Assembly: GCA_902651635.1 (NCBI GenBank)
Contig: CACRSC010000136.1
Coordinates: 159,665 to 223,664, forward strand
Reading direction: 5' to 3'
DNA length: 64,000 nucleotides
DNA from: Mastigamoeba balamuthi
Lineage: Eukaryota; Evosea; Mastigamoebida; Mastigamoebidae
Made by a program: the position numbers and the translations under genes. The notes beneath the pieces were generated by a model, which worked only from the letters and a program-made list of their open reading frames with translations, searched no databases and was not told the DNA's origin. Shown piece after piece: positions 33,626-43,566 of this stretch; positions within the stretch are counted from its first letter, which is position 1, and every line of letters begins with the position of its first letter.

Positions 33626-35461
33626 ATGCCCATGTACATGCGCGCCACGACGCGGCTTGCGGCTCTGTGTAGGGGCAGGTACCTGCCACTGGCAGTGGCG
33701 ATGGCAACAGTGCCGCTGCTGTGCCTGCAGTTCCTCTCCGAGATCAGGGGCCGACCAGCTGGCGTCCAGCGCACCTCAGCAGCCGCTCCAGATGGCTCGG
33801 AGCTCTCGGTCTACGTCCCGCAGACACGCTTCCCCGATCCCGACGACCCCAGCGCCAGCGCGCCGTCCCGCGACGAGGAGACGCTGTCGTGCGAGGGGCT
33901 CCGCAGCAGGCGGGCTGTGGGGTCTGTGCCCCTCGCCTTCTTCACGCTCTTCGACCCCAGCACCAACGAGGCCACGCGGTCGCTCTACTGCTCCATGGCC
34001 ACTGTCCTGGTGCGCTCGCTGCAGGCCACCAACGCGGGCGCCCCCGTGTTCGTCCTGCACACGGTCCCCGTCGACGACGTGCTGCGTGGGTGCCCCTCCC
34101 TCGCAAGGGCCCTGCGCCACGGCGGAGACCCCATGTCGTGCTTCGAGCGTGTCCCTCCTCTCCCGTGGCCGGAAACTGCCAAGAAGCCCAGGTACGACAA
34201 CTGGCTGCGGGCGTGGACCAAACTGTGGGTGCTCGGGTACGACGTCGCCCACGTGGCAGTGTTCCTCGACGCCGACCAGGTGGTTGTGGGACCCCTCGAT
34301 GCCCTAGTCGCTGCCGTCCGCATGGACCCCACTGGCGGAACGTTCATCGGCAGCCCAGAGACATATCCGGAGCCCTGCCCCAAGGCATCGGAATCTCTTC
34401 AGCCAGACTCGGGATCACTGGCTGGCATCGACAGGGCAACGTTCCAACGGATCAACAGTGGTCTGATGGTATTCAGACCCTCGAGGCTGCTGTTCTACGT
34501 GAGCACACTCGACCCCCTCACCCCCTAGATGATCGTCTCACGATCCTGATAGACGGCGATGACGATGGCCAGGGAGAAGGACAAGCACGGGTGCACGACT
34601 AACATGCACGACCAGATGCTCATCAACTGCCTCTGTTTTGACAACAGTCCGGGCACGCCTCTGATGCAAAGTGCAGCAGATGAGCTTAGACTAGATTGTA
34701 GCACAACGACATGGAAGTATGGTATGTTCCTGGAGTTCCCAGCAAAGTGTCCACACACGTTCTCGCAGCGCTGGTCCAGTGTCATTGCGTGGCATGCCAC
34801 AAAGAAGATCGACTACTCCCGTCCAGACTACACGGAACACATGCTTTATGACACTGTCGATACACACTACTACGTGTTTCATCTGGGACGCTGTCTGTAC
34901 AACGCAGACCAGGGCATAACAGACAGCGACTCTCAATGGTCCAAGAGAGTGGGAAGCAGAGTGGAGCAGTGTTACAAATCCTACATGTCTCTCAATGCAA
35001 AGACCCCACCACCATTTCCACGAGACCTCGAGGGCAATGTCACCATCAGAGCCAACAGCGGATGCTACCTCAGGGCACTTCCCACAGGAGACCTTGAGGT
35101 CTCTGCACCTGAGGCCAAAGGTAAAAATACATATTAGCACAACACAGTCCGGCTGCTTAATGATCCTGCAGAGGAGGAAGTCTTCAAGGTGATCAAGACA
35201 GGAAAGCGAGATGGCTCAGTGTACATCAAGGGGGCCTATGGATACTACTTGAGCACATATGACAATTGGGTGAGGTGCAACTCGAGTACTGCAGGTCCGA
35301 GGGAAGTGCTCTATGCTGATCTCATTGATACCGGAAATGTTCACATAGTGTATTCGTTCAAGGCTGGATGGAAAAGGCATCTGTCGGGATGGAACAAACA
35401 GGGTGTAGGACTGAGTCGAAAGGTACGTAAGCATGAGAAGTTCATTGTTCGACGTCTTTAA
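33626..35461 (+). CDS. GT8-type glycosyltransferase with fascin-like tail, copy D
   Basis: Exons 33626-34498, 34553-35120 (568 nt) and 35172-35461, introns 54 and 51 nt, phases 0 and 1; 576 residues. Several in-frame ATGs cluster at 33626-33640; I took the first in this cluster. Signal anchor at about residues 17-37 (YLPLAVAMATVPLLCLQFL). Catalytic DAD at residues 215-217 (FLDADQVVVGPLD). C-terminal fascin-like beta-trefoil (VTIRANSGCYLRA, DGSVYIKGAYGYYL, KFIVRRL). Exon 1 is GC- and CpG-rich, whereas exons 2-3 drift towards the composition of the CpG-poor island that begins at the stop codon. Closest relative is copy E, 4 kb downstream in tandem. Confidence 0.82.
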
Positions 35462-35527
35462 ATAAGCAGTTTCGTTTTCTTTCATCAATCAAGATCAAAT
35501 TCAACAACAATGTTCTCAATTCTTGTC

Positions 35528-35779
35528 TCATCCCCATGGTGGTAGTAATAATTTTGACAGTAAGAATGTTCTCAAGTCACACCCCAGGTCCCCTGCCCAT
35601 GTTAAGCGATAAGTAACAGGACTGGATATGGGCTGGAAGTTTGTTGAGAAATCTTGCACAAAACAAAACAGGGCCTTGGCAGACTGGTTGACCCACGTGT
35701 GTTGGTCGCCCTTGGGCTGCATGGCAAGTGCCGTGGCCTCGTTCTTGAAGTGCAGGTCCTTGAGGCCGGCAGTGCTCAT
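35528..35779 (-). CDS. Unrecognised reading frame in the AT-rich island
   Basis: ATG at 35779 opens 83 residues beginning MSTAGLKDLHFKNEATALAM; composition looks protein-like and local GC is higher than around it. No homologue recognised. It may be one exon of a larger gene or a relic. A splice donor is not obvious. Confidence 0.25.
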   Translation of the reverse strand: MSTAGLKDLHFKNEATALAMQPKGDQHTWVNQSAKALFCFVQDFSTNFQPISSPVTYRLTWAGDLGCDLRTFLLSKLLLPPWG

Positions 35780-36239
35780 CAAAGAGGGTTCGAGAAATGA
35801 AAATCTGTGAGCAGGTCAAGAATGAGATAATTCTTAGTAAGGAGGGGGGTCTGTCACAAAAGGACCTGGGGTGGGTAGCTGACATTGAGAAAGACACACA
35901 TTCCCTCAGATTTCTTTCAAAAATCACTGATAATGACCACTGAGCTCGAAATTCTGATCACTGGTAAGAGGCATGTGAAGTGCATTAGCAGTACAACAGT
36001 GTGAAATGTGATAAAGAAGGTAAGGAAGAAGAAGATTGTATGCATATGCAATATGACTAGTTTTTAAGATGTATGCCCTATTCAATGAAAAGAAGAGTGT
36101 CTACTAGAAAAATAAGAGAATACTACATTGGTTATAATCAATGAATTGCCATTGGTTCTGATAGCATATTGAATTCCATTTACTTGCACAGGTGAGTATT
36201 ACCTCATTTACTCACAGTCAGGTCTTTCATGTAGGCAAG

Positions 36240-36808
36240 TACAGTACAAATCACAATCAACTAGCCCACCTTATTTCACGAACACTTCAATTGCTGAGAA
36301 TGCCAATAGGAGTGATTAGGTCATCTTTACCATTAAAAAAAACAGAATGCAACAACAGAGGAGAAAATAATTCTGGCCAGGGTAAAATCCCAGCCCCCTC
36401 ACTCAGCCTTAGTTCTTCGCAAGTCTCTTCATCTTCGGGCATCACTCTTCACCATTCATAGGCAATTACATGCTGTTAATGCCATGTTTCAGACTTCTTT
36501 GTTCAAGCCTGTGTCGAAAATTGTTCATCATAAAGCAGGACGTGCTTTTCAAGGAAAAATCTGCAGAGAGATTGAAGCAATGTACGGTTCAGGATTGAGT
36601 GCACGTTCTGGCTAGAGGGACCAAAGACGAAGCATTGGCAGCTTTCTTATTATCGATTTTTGGTCAGACAGATTATTGTAAGTACCCCCAAAAGGTGCAG
36701 GTTTGGGGTGATTTTCTCACATGGGTTACCCTCGGAAGTACAAAAAATGCAATTAAAAGTATACTTATTTGATTAATTAAGGCTAGTTGGATGTGATTCG
36801 TACTGTAT
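36240..36808. repeat. Imperfect inverted repeat within the AT-rich island
   Basis: ACAGTACAAATCACAATCAA followed by CTAGCC at about 36241-36266 recurs in reverse complement at about 36781-36808 (AGTACGAATCACATCCAACT then AGCC). Only two or three mismatches in about 26 bp. The arms are about 510 bp apart. Could be terminal repeats of a decayed small element, or a chance duplication. Confidence 0.4.
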
Positions 36809-37584
36809 CTAGTCTGGTCCTTGTTTGCAGTCATAGACCAGGCTACCATACTGGAAACGGACAATTCTTGAAAATTACATCAGATACTTCTGAATGATGA
36901 ATATAGTGATTCTGAAAAGCAGTATCACATTTCTGTAAGACTTCCTGCAGTATCAATGTAGCCAAAAACAAAGTAAACTCAGTTAGATCTCAACCAGGAG
37001 AAGAATTCCTGAGATTTGATAGAGAACATGTTATGCACTTAAGCATATGCTGATAGAGAGGCAGGCTCAGCAGTAACTGTATGTTTAACATTCTGTTGCC
37101 TTACTGAAAAACTCGAATTTCTCACCTGGCAGGAGCAGACTGCTGATTTAAAGTGATGGCACTGCACTTACCCCACTGCAAGGGATGAAGGGCTAAGCAG
37201 AAAGTAGCAGTAACATAACTTACTAGCCAGTAATGTGATTGCAAAAGAAAAGGTAACAGATTCAGAACCCCCTTATTGGTCTTTAAGTAGAAAGGCAAAA
37301 ATGCATAAGAATATTCAAATTCAACACCTTCATTCATTTCACATGCTCATAGTGTAATTCCCCTCATCCTCACACAAGTGGTTACTTCTTCATTTCAATT
37401 AACATTTCCGATATGTAAAATCGACTATCGGATTCATATTCAATTGTACCGGGGTGGCGGGGTGGTTGGTTGTATGACCGACACGGATTTTGATCCCTGC
37501 TTCTCCTCTTTGCCCACTCGACCCCACCTGCTGTACAGAGGTGCAACTCTCGGAAGTTGGGTGCAGTGATTATCGGGTATGTGA

Positions 37585-37831
37585 ATTGCGAGCACCGCCG
37601 AGGGTTGGAGAACGAGGTCTGGAATTTCAACTGGGATTGCCCCCATAAATGGACCCCCAATCCCATCTTGAAGAAATAAGGCAGAGCAGCAGTTGGCTCA
37701 AACGCCAGCACCCACCGAGCCTCATTCATTACGAAAGCACCCGCGATTCTATCGAGAATAACGAACCGGCGTCCCCAAAGACACGTCACGAACTTACACG
37801 AGCCTTTCTCAGTTAAGGAATCTCCAAGCCC
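37585..37831 (+). repeat. Duplicated upstream block of GT8 copies D and E, unit 2
   Basis: Counterpart of 33284-33625, about 95 bp shorter. It marks the right boundary of the left half of the AT-rich island: GC content rises here. Confidence 0.6.
37783..37788 (+). promoter_or_regulatory. ACGTCA (CRE/bZIP-like) element upstream of GT8 copy E
   Basis: Within GACACGTCACGAAC, 49 bp before ATG 37832. Confidence 0.45.
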
Positions 37832-39658
37832 ATGCGCGTGCGCGCCACGACGCGGTTTGTGACTCTCTGCAGGGGCAGGTACCTGGCACTGGCGGTGGCG
37901 ATGACCGCAGTGTCGCTGCTGTGCCTGCAGCTCCTCTCCGAGATCAGGGGCCGACCAGCTGGCGTCCAGCGCACCTCAGCAGCCGCTCCAGATGGCTCGG
38001 AGCTCTCGGTCTACGTCCCACAGACACGCTTCCCCGATCCCGACGATCCCAACGCCAGTACGCCGTCCCGCGACGAGGAGACGCTGTCGTGCGAGGGGCT
38101 CCGCAGCAGGCGGGCTGTGGGGTCTGTGCCCCTCGCCTTCTTCACGCTCTTCGACCCCAGCACCAACGAGGCCACGCGGTCGCTCTACTGCTCCATGGCC
38201 ACCGTCATGGTGCGCTCGCTGCAGGCCACTAACAGGGGCGCCCCCGTGTTCGTCCTGCACACGGTCCCCGTCGACGACGTGCTGCGTGGGTGCCCCTCCC
38301 TCGCGAGGGCTCTGCGTCTCGGCGGAGACCCCATGTCCTGCTTCGAGCGTGTACCCGTGCTTCCGTGGCCCGACACCAAGAATCCCAAGTATGAGAACTG
38401 GCTGCGGGCGTGGACCAAACTGTGGGTGCTCGGGTACGACGTCGCCCGCGTGGCGGTGCATGTCGACGCCGACCAGGTGGTCCTGGGCCCTCTCGATTCC
38501 CTTGTTGATCCCGTCCGCATGGACCCCACTGGCGGAACGCTCATCGGCAGCCCAGAGACATACCCGGAGGCCTTTCACGAGCCCTGCCCCAAGGCATCGG
38601 AATCCCTTCAGCCAGACTCGGGATCACTGGCTGGCATCGACAGGGCCACATTCCACAGAATCAATAGTGGTCTGGTAGCATTCAGACCCTCGAGGCTGCT
38701 GTTCTACGTGAGCAAACTCGACCCTCACCCCTAGATGATCTTCTCACGATCCTGATAGACGGCGATGAAGATGGCCAGGGAGAAGGACAAGCACGGATGT
38801 CACACAAACCTACACGACCAGATGCTCATCAACTGTCTCTGCTTCGACAACAGCCCGGGCACGCTTCTGATGCAGAGTGCTACAGAGGAGCTCGGACTCG
38901 TCTGTAGAACTGCTTCCTGGAAGTACGGGATTTTCCTGGAGTTCCCAGTAAAGTGTCCACACATGTTCTCTCAGCGCTGGTCAAGTGTTATTGCATGGCA
39001 CGCGACCATGAAGATTGACTACTCCCGTCCAGACTACACTGAACGCATGCTCTTTAACACTGTCGATACACACTACTACGTGTTTCATCTGGGACGCTGT
39101 CTGTACAACGCAGACCAGGGCATAACAGACAGCGACTCTCGATGGTCCAAGAGAGTGGGAAGCAGAGTGGAGCAGTGTTACAAATCCTACATGTCTCTCA
39201 ATTCCCAGACTCCGCCGCCATTCCCGCGGGACCTCGAGGGCAATATCACCATCAGAGCCAATAGCAAATGCTACTTCAGGGCACTTCCCACAGGAGACCT
39301 TGAGGTCTCTGCGCCCGAGGCAAAAGGTACAAACAAATAGTCATTCCTACTGAACAACGACCTTTCAGAGGAGGAAATCTTCGAGGTTATCAAGACAGGA
39401 AAGCAAGATGGCTCAGTGTACATCAAGGGAGCCTATGGATACTACATGAGCACTTACGATGATTGGGTGAGATGCAACTCGAGCACTGCAGGTCCGAGGG
39501 AGGTGTTCTATGCTGATCTGATCAATACCGGAAATGTTCACATAGTGTATTCGTTCAAGGATGGAATGGGAAGGTATCTGTCTGGATGGAATAAACAGGG
39601 TGTGGGGCTGAGTCGGAAAATTCGCAAGCATGAGAAGTTCATTGTTCGACGTCTTTAG
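37832..39658 (+). CDS. GT8-type glycosyltransferase with fascin-like tail, copy E
   Basis: Exons 37832-38707, 38759-39326 (568 nt) and 39369-39658, introns 51 and 42 nt, phases 0 and 1; 577 residues, no lesion. Signal anchor at about residues 16-36 (YLALAVAMTAVSLLCLQLL). The GT-A core has TKLWVLGYD and VDADQVVLGPLD, with DAD at 212-214. Exon 2 carries a conserved Cys-rich middle (MLINCLCFDNSPGT, CLYNADQGITDSD). The tail from about residue 450 is a fascin-like beta-trefoil. Used here as the reference for judging lesions in B and C. It stands between the two halves of the CpG-poor island. Known GT8 enzymes transfer hexose or hexuronic acid from UDP-sugars; donor and acceptor here are unknown. 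Confidence 0.83.
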
Positions 39659-40600
39659 TGCCTTTCCCTTGATATCTCAAGCATATCATTAATACTGGAA
39701 TACTTACCATGTGTGCCTTCCTCCACCTTACTGTTATCATCAGTTCTTTTCTGTGCAACTAGGTCTTTCACACGAAAGTATGTGTCATGCAAGAGATCAT
39801 AAATAACAAAGGGGCCCACAGGGCAGATGATTGTAATTAGAATAACAGAATACTAGGTTTTCTGTGATTTCAGCATGGATTTCATCTTTATGATCTGTGG
39901 TTCTTGAAGTTGAATTCAGTAATAACAGATGCTAACAAGAAGTGAGATTCTGTATGGCCTAACAAATGTAATAGATGACTCTGAGATGACAACTTTCACG
40001 CCTTATTGGGTTATATTTTGGTTTAATAACCAAATGGACAGACATTATTTTCTTAAATAATTAGTAGCAATTAAGACAAGAAACCTGCCTGCTGTTTCAT
40101 AGTTCTGTATCATGTATGTCTTTTCTTGGTACCTTTATAAGCAACAAATGTGATCAGGATCTGGCCAAATAGCTCTTAAGAATCACTTAATAGCAGTCTG
40201 GTAGAGAAATGCACTATTGCACATATAGAAAGACCTTATTTTTTATAAATCCTAGGACAATTCTTCATTTCTCAGAAAATTGAAATTAATGATCCTTAGT
40301 GAAACAGCAAATGATATTGCCCTTTAATCAAAATCTGTGATTGAATCCTTGTTTAACAGCTAAAGAAAGATATGGTATGTAGCAGGAGCAGAAGGTTCAA
40401 AAGAGTAAGTTATGCAAAAAGAGATGTCTTTGGCTTGGAAAACCTACAGAGTTCATGTTCATCTCAGAGAGATCAGGGCTGAAGGAAGGCCAAAGAGCAA
40501 TATCTGTATATGAATTATGTGATGTGATTCACAAAGACAAAAGGTAAAAGAATAACTATAGGTTATACAGGGGGAATTGTTTCTTGGTTTTTCTTCTCAG

Positions 40601-40779
40601 TATGGGAAAAACTCGAGAAGAACAGCTTTATGATGCCCTGCAATGAACTGCCAACAATCTTTGAGCTGCTTAAATGCACCAGCAAAGGGCTCTCAAGGGA
40701 CTGTAATTGTGTTCTTCATGGAATCTCAAGAGTGGGTACAGTCCAGATTCATGACAAGCAGTTTCTGGATTTTCAAAAG
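40601..40779 (+). other. Exon-like segment in the CpG-poor island
   Basis: A strong acceptor (TTTTTCTTCTCAG) ends at 40600 and a donor (AAAAG|GTATCT) starts at 40780. Between them one frame is open for 59 codons, starting WEKLEKNSFMMPC and ending IHDKQFLDFQK, with balanced protein-like composition. The opposite strand is also open here (MAGDLVIVNHNRLFEQL), so strand is uncertain. Family not recognised. Confidence 0.3.
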
Positions 40780-41192
40780 GTATCTTTCTTCTGTAAGTAA
40801 TTACCTCAGGTGGGGCCCTAAGCTGTTCAAACAGCCTGTTATGGTTGACAATCACCAAGTCACCAGCCATGCAGTAACATGATCAGTACAAAAAGTAAAG
40901 TAAAAAGATATATCGGGATGTGGCATACATGCACTGCCACCTTGATCAGACACGTCTTGACATTGGGCATGATCTGTTAGTGCCCCTAGTTAGAGTTTGA
41001 GGGACCACACTCTGGTTCTTTTGCTAATGGTAAAATGGATCTTTTGTCAGTTTTCATTGCCCAATTCCCTTCCTTGTTAGATCTGAGTGATAGAAACACA
41101 TGCTGAGAACTTGTCTTGCAAGAGAAAGTCAGAGGAGTCCATTCAGATCATTATGTGCTCAAGGCCCTTCAGCAGTCTGAGCTTTCTTACTG

Positions 41193-41318
41193 CAGCAACC
41201 CGATTGTAGTAATGACTTCTATGAATCTTACTGTGGTCCCACAAGTTCAATGCCTTATGAATGGTGTACTGATTGTACATTAGCACCCCAGGAAGATTGT
41301 GAACCAGTGGCAGATAGC
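41193..41318 (+). other. Second exon-like, Cys-rich segment in the CpG-poor island
   Basis: Preceded by the acceptor-like TTCTTACTGCAG. One frame reads QPDCSNDFYESYCGP and then YEWCTDCTLAPQEDCEP, up to a GT. The density of Cys and aromatic residues suggests an extracellular Cys-rich exon, but it is only about 40 codons long. Confidence 0.22.
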
Positions 41319-41953
41319 CAGCAGTAGTTCTTGTTTACCAGATCGTGACTGCAGAAGAAGAGGCAGGACCTTGACTCTTACTTTCAGGGGTGGTCAACTG
41401 GTTTCTCATGTCCTTCAGACTGCCATTGTTAAGAGACAGATATGTATTGTGGACCACAGCAACCATGCTTGTTGAAGTTTTCTTTGAGAGGATCAGCCAG
41501 AAGAAAAAAAACATGTGGTCGTTTTGATTCAGTGGACAGCTTCCTACTCAGAGAACATGAGAAATGTGCAGTATTTTTAGAGTAAGTATGTCTGCATGGT
41601 TTCGATAGGAAACCAACTCGGAATTCCGAAAATGAATAAAAATTCGATGGTGTGCCATCTAGGTCAGTTCCCTCACAGGTCTGAGGGACGTGAGCCAGTG
41701 TGAAGGAGACCAAAGGCAGTTGGACATCACATGTAATATTTATCATGGGGAAATCGATTTTGATTCTGTTTCAAAATCGGAACCCCAATGAAAAACTTGC
41801 AGTGTGCCCACCACGCAGCAATCTGAACGAGGGTGGTACCACACGGAGGGAGGGGCAATGGATCGAGTCCTCGAGGGCACACAGTGTTGTTGGGAGTTCA
41901 ACTCGAGGGGGTGCAGAGGAACTCGGACACACGGCCACTCGATCACTGGTTAC

Positions 41954-43184
41954 TCAGTGGTAGTGCTTGTCGTGCTTGTACTTGTCCTTGCCGTGCTTAT
42001 CCTTCTTGCACTTGGGGTACGACTGCACGAGCGACCTGACACCGTCGCGGAACTCCTCCCACTGGATGACGCCGTCACGGTTGCGGTCGATCATGTAGAG
42101 GAACTGCAGCCCCTGCTGCTCGTTCATCTTGTACCCAAACTCGTCCAGCACCTTGCAGATCTCGTGCGGCGTGATCCTGCCGTCCTTGTTCACCTTGTAG
42201 AACATCTTCGACAGCTTCTTCTCACGCTTCTCGCTCCAGTTGTTCTGCCGGCATGAAAAGCGAAGCGATCCCCCGTAAGAGACGACCGCGCTAAGGGGGA
42301 AACAATAAAATCTGGGGATCTCTTCTGCTGAGAGAATTGCGTGGAACGAAAGAAACAGGGGGCGAAAACAATTGTGCGGAAATGAAATCCGCACCTTGAT
42401 GTACATGCCGGGGCCGACGGCCATCATCGGCATGCCCTGCGGGATGCCGCCCGGGTACACCGGCGGCACGCCCGGGCGCGGCGGAACGTACCCCGGGATC
42501 CCTGCGAAGAAGAGGGAGGGAGCCCACTTTTAGTGCCGGGGCGTCCAATTCAAATCGAAATGGCAATAAGCAAATTCACCCCAAAGTGCCTTGTGCCAAT
42601 TCGAAACGAACCCATCGGGGCCATCCCGGGACCACCCATGGGCATGCCCGGGGGCGGCATGCCGGGGCCACCCATGGGCATGCCCATGCCAGGGCCGCCC
42701 ATGGGGTGCATGCCCGGGGGAGGCATGCCGGGGCCACCCATGGGGGGCATGCCACCCATGCCAGGGGGAGGCATGCCGCCCATGCCAGGGCCACCCATGC
42801 CAGGGGGTGGCATGCCACCCATGCCGGGGCCACCCATGGGGGGCATGCCGCCCATGCCGGGGGGAGGCATGCCGGGGCCGCCCATGGGGGGCCTGGGGCC
42901 CNGCCCATGCCGGGGGGAGGCATGCCGGGGCCGCCCATGGGGGGCCTGGGGCCCATGCCGGGCTGCTGCGGGTACATGCCGGGCTGCTGGGGCGGGTAGC
43001 CCTGGGGGGGCATGCCCTGCGGGGGGTAGCCCTGCTGGGGAGGGTACCCCTGCTGCGGGGGGTAGCCCTGGGGGGGCATGCCCTGCGGCGGGTAGCCCTG
43101 CTGCTGGGGCGGGTAGCCCTGCTGCTGCTGCGGGGGGTAGCCCTGCTGCGGAGGGTAGCCTTGCTGAGGCGGATAGCCCTGCAT
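41954..43184 (-). CDS. GYPPQ-repeat EF-hand protein
   Basis: Exons 43184-42612, 42501-42395 and 42244-41954, introns 110 and 150 nt. The N-terminal part is a low-complexity string of GYPPQQ units followed by [10 protein letters not shown]-type units. The C-terminus has two EF-hands: [11 protein letters not shown] (Lys at loop position 1, so a poor Ca site) and [12 protein letters not shown] (canonical). It ends in a Lys/His tail ([17 protein letters not shown]). The layout recalls ALG-2/peflin-like calcium sensors, which bind membranes and ESCRT partners, but only two hands are seen. A single n at 42902 within a duplicated 50-60 bp stretch breaks the frame. The repeat number of the assembly there should not be trusted. 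Confidence 0.75.
42902..42902. other. Ambiguous base inside a repeat (assembly join)
   Basis: The n sits between two near-identical copies of a segment ending GGGGGGCCTGGGGCCC, and reading frame differs on its two sides. Likely a collapsed or forced join rather than one unknown base. Confidence 0.6.
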
Positions 43185-43486
43185 TGCGGTACGCGGGGGT
43201 GTGCGGAGCGGAAATAAAAGTGAACTTAAGAGTCAACGCACAACGGCCGTTGGAGATCGCGACGATGGTGTTACGTGGAATCAATTTCTTGCAGATTGTC
43301 GTATCCATAAATATCTGTGGGGTTGGAAACTTGTGTTAGAAATCAGCACCCGGCGCCTTTGCGACAATCTTAATTGTTTATATTAATAATAAATAAATGC
43401 ACTCGCGAGAAGCCGTCAGATGCCTCCCGTCTCACATCCGGCAGTGCGGCTCTGGTTGGCAACAGGTGAAAAATATCAATGTGCAC
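43185..43486. other. Intergenic, upstream of the EF-hand gene and of the tRNA
   Basis: About 300 bp between divergent starts; contains AT-rich DNA at 43370-43400. No other feature. Confidence 0.4.
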
Positions 43487-43558
43487 GGCTCGATAGCATA
43501 ATGGTATTGCGTCTGTCTCGTAAACAGAAGGTTGTGGGTTCGATTCCCACTCGAGCCT
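43487..43558 (+). tRNA. tRNA-Thr (anticodon CGT), intronless
   Basis: Cloverleaf: acceptor GGCTCGA pairs with TCGAGCC; anticodon stem TCTGT/ACAGA encloses loop CTCGTAA, anticodon CGT, reading ACG, a codon expected to be heavily used in this GC-rich genome. T-arm GTGGG/CCCAC. Internal promoters: A box TAGCATAATGG at 43494, B box GGTTCGATTCC at 43537. Discriminator T. A T-run follows at once. Confidence 0.93.
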
Positions 43559-43560
43559 GG

Positions 43561-43565
43561 TTTTT
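43561..43565 (+). terminator. Pol III terminator of tRNA-Thr
   Basis: Five T directly after the tRNA, one base away from the stop codon of AEC copy 4 on the opposite strand. Confidence 0.75.
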
Positions 43566-43566
43566 C

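Larger units (their letters stand above)
35462..37584. other. AT-rich, CpG-depleted island, left part
   Basis: Composition changes abruptly after copy D: A/T-rich and few CpG dinucleotides (roughly 20 by eye in 2 kb), unlike the CpG-dense remainder. Contains a minus-strand open frame at 35528-35779 and an inverted repeat at about 36240/36808. No recognised gene. Confidence 0.6.
39659..41850. other. AT-rich, CpG-depleted island, right part
   Basis: I count about 13 CpG in the first 2.1 kb and none between about 40,000 and 40,600, while TG and CA are plentiful. Contains two exon-like stretches (separate entries) flanked by splice-like sites. CpG density recovers from about 41,860 onwards. Confidence 0.6.

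Noticed and set aside
42630-42960. Array of near-regular GGGGCCACCCATGGGG units resembling a satellite or CRISPR-like array
   Set aside because: It is the coding repeat for the [10 protein letters not shown] part of the EF-hand protein; units are degenerate, have no spacers, and the organism is eukaryotic.
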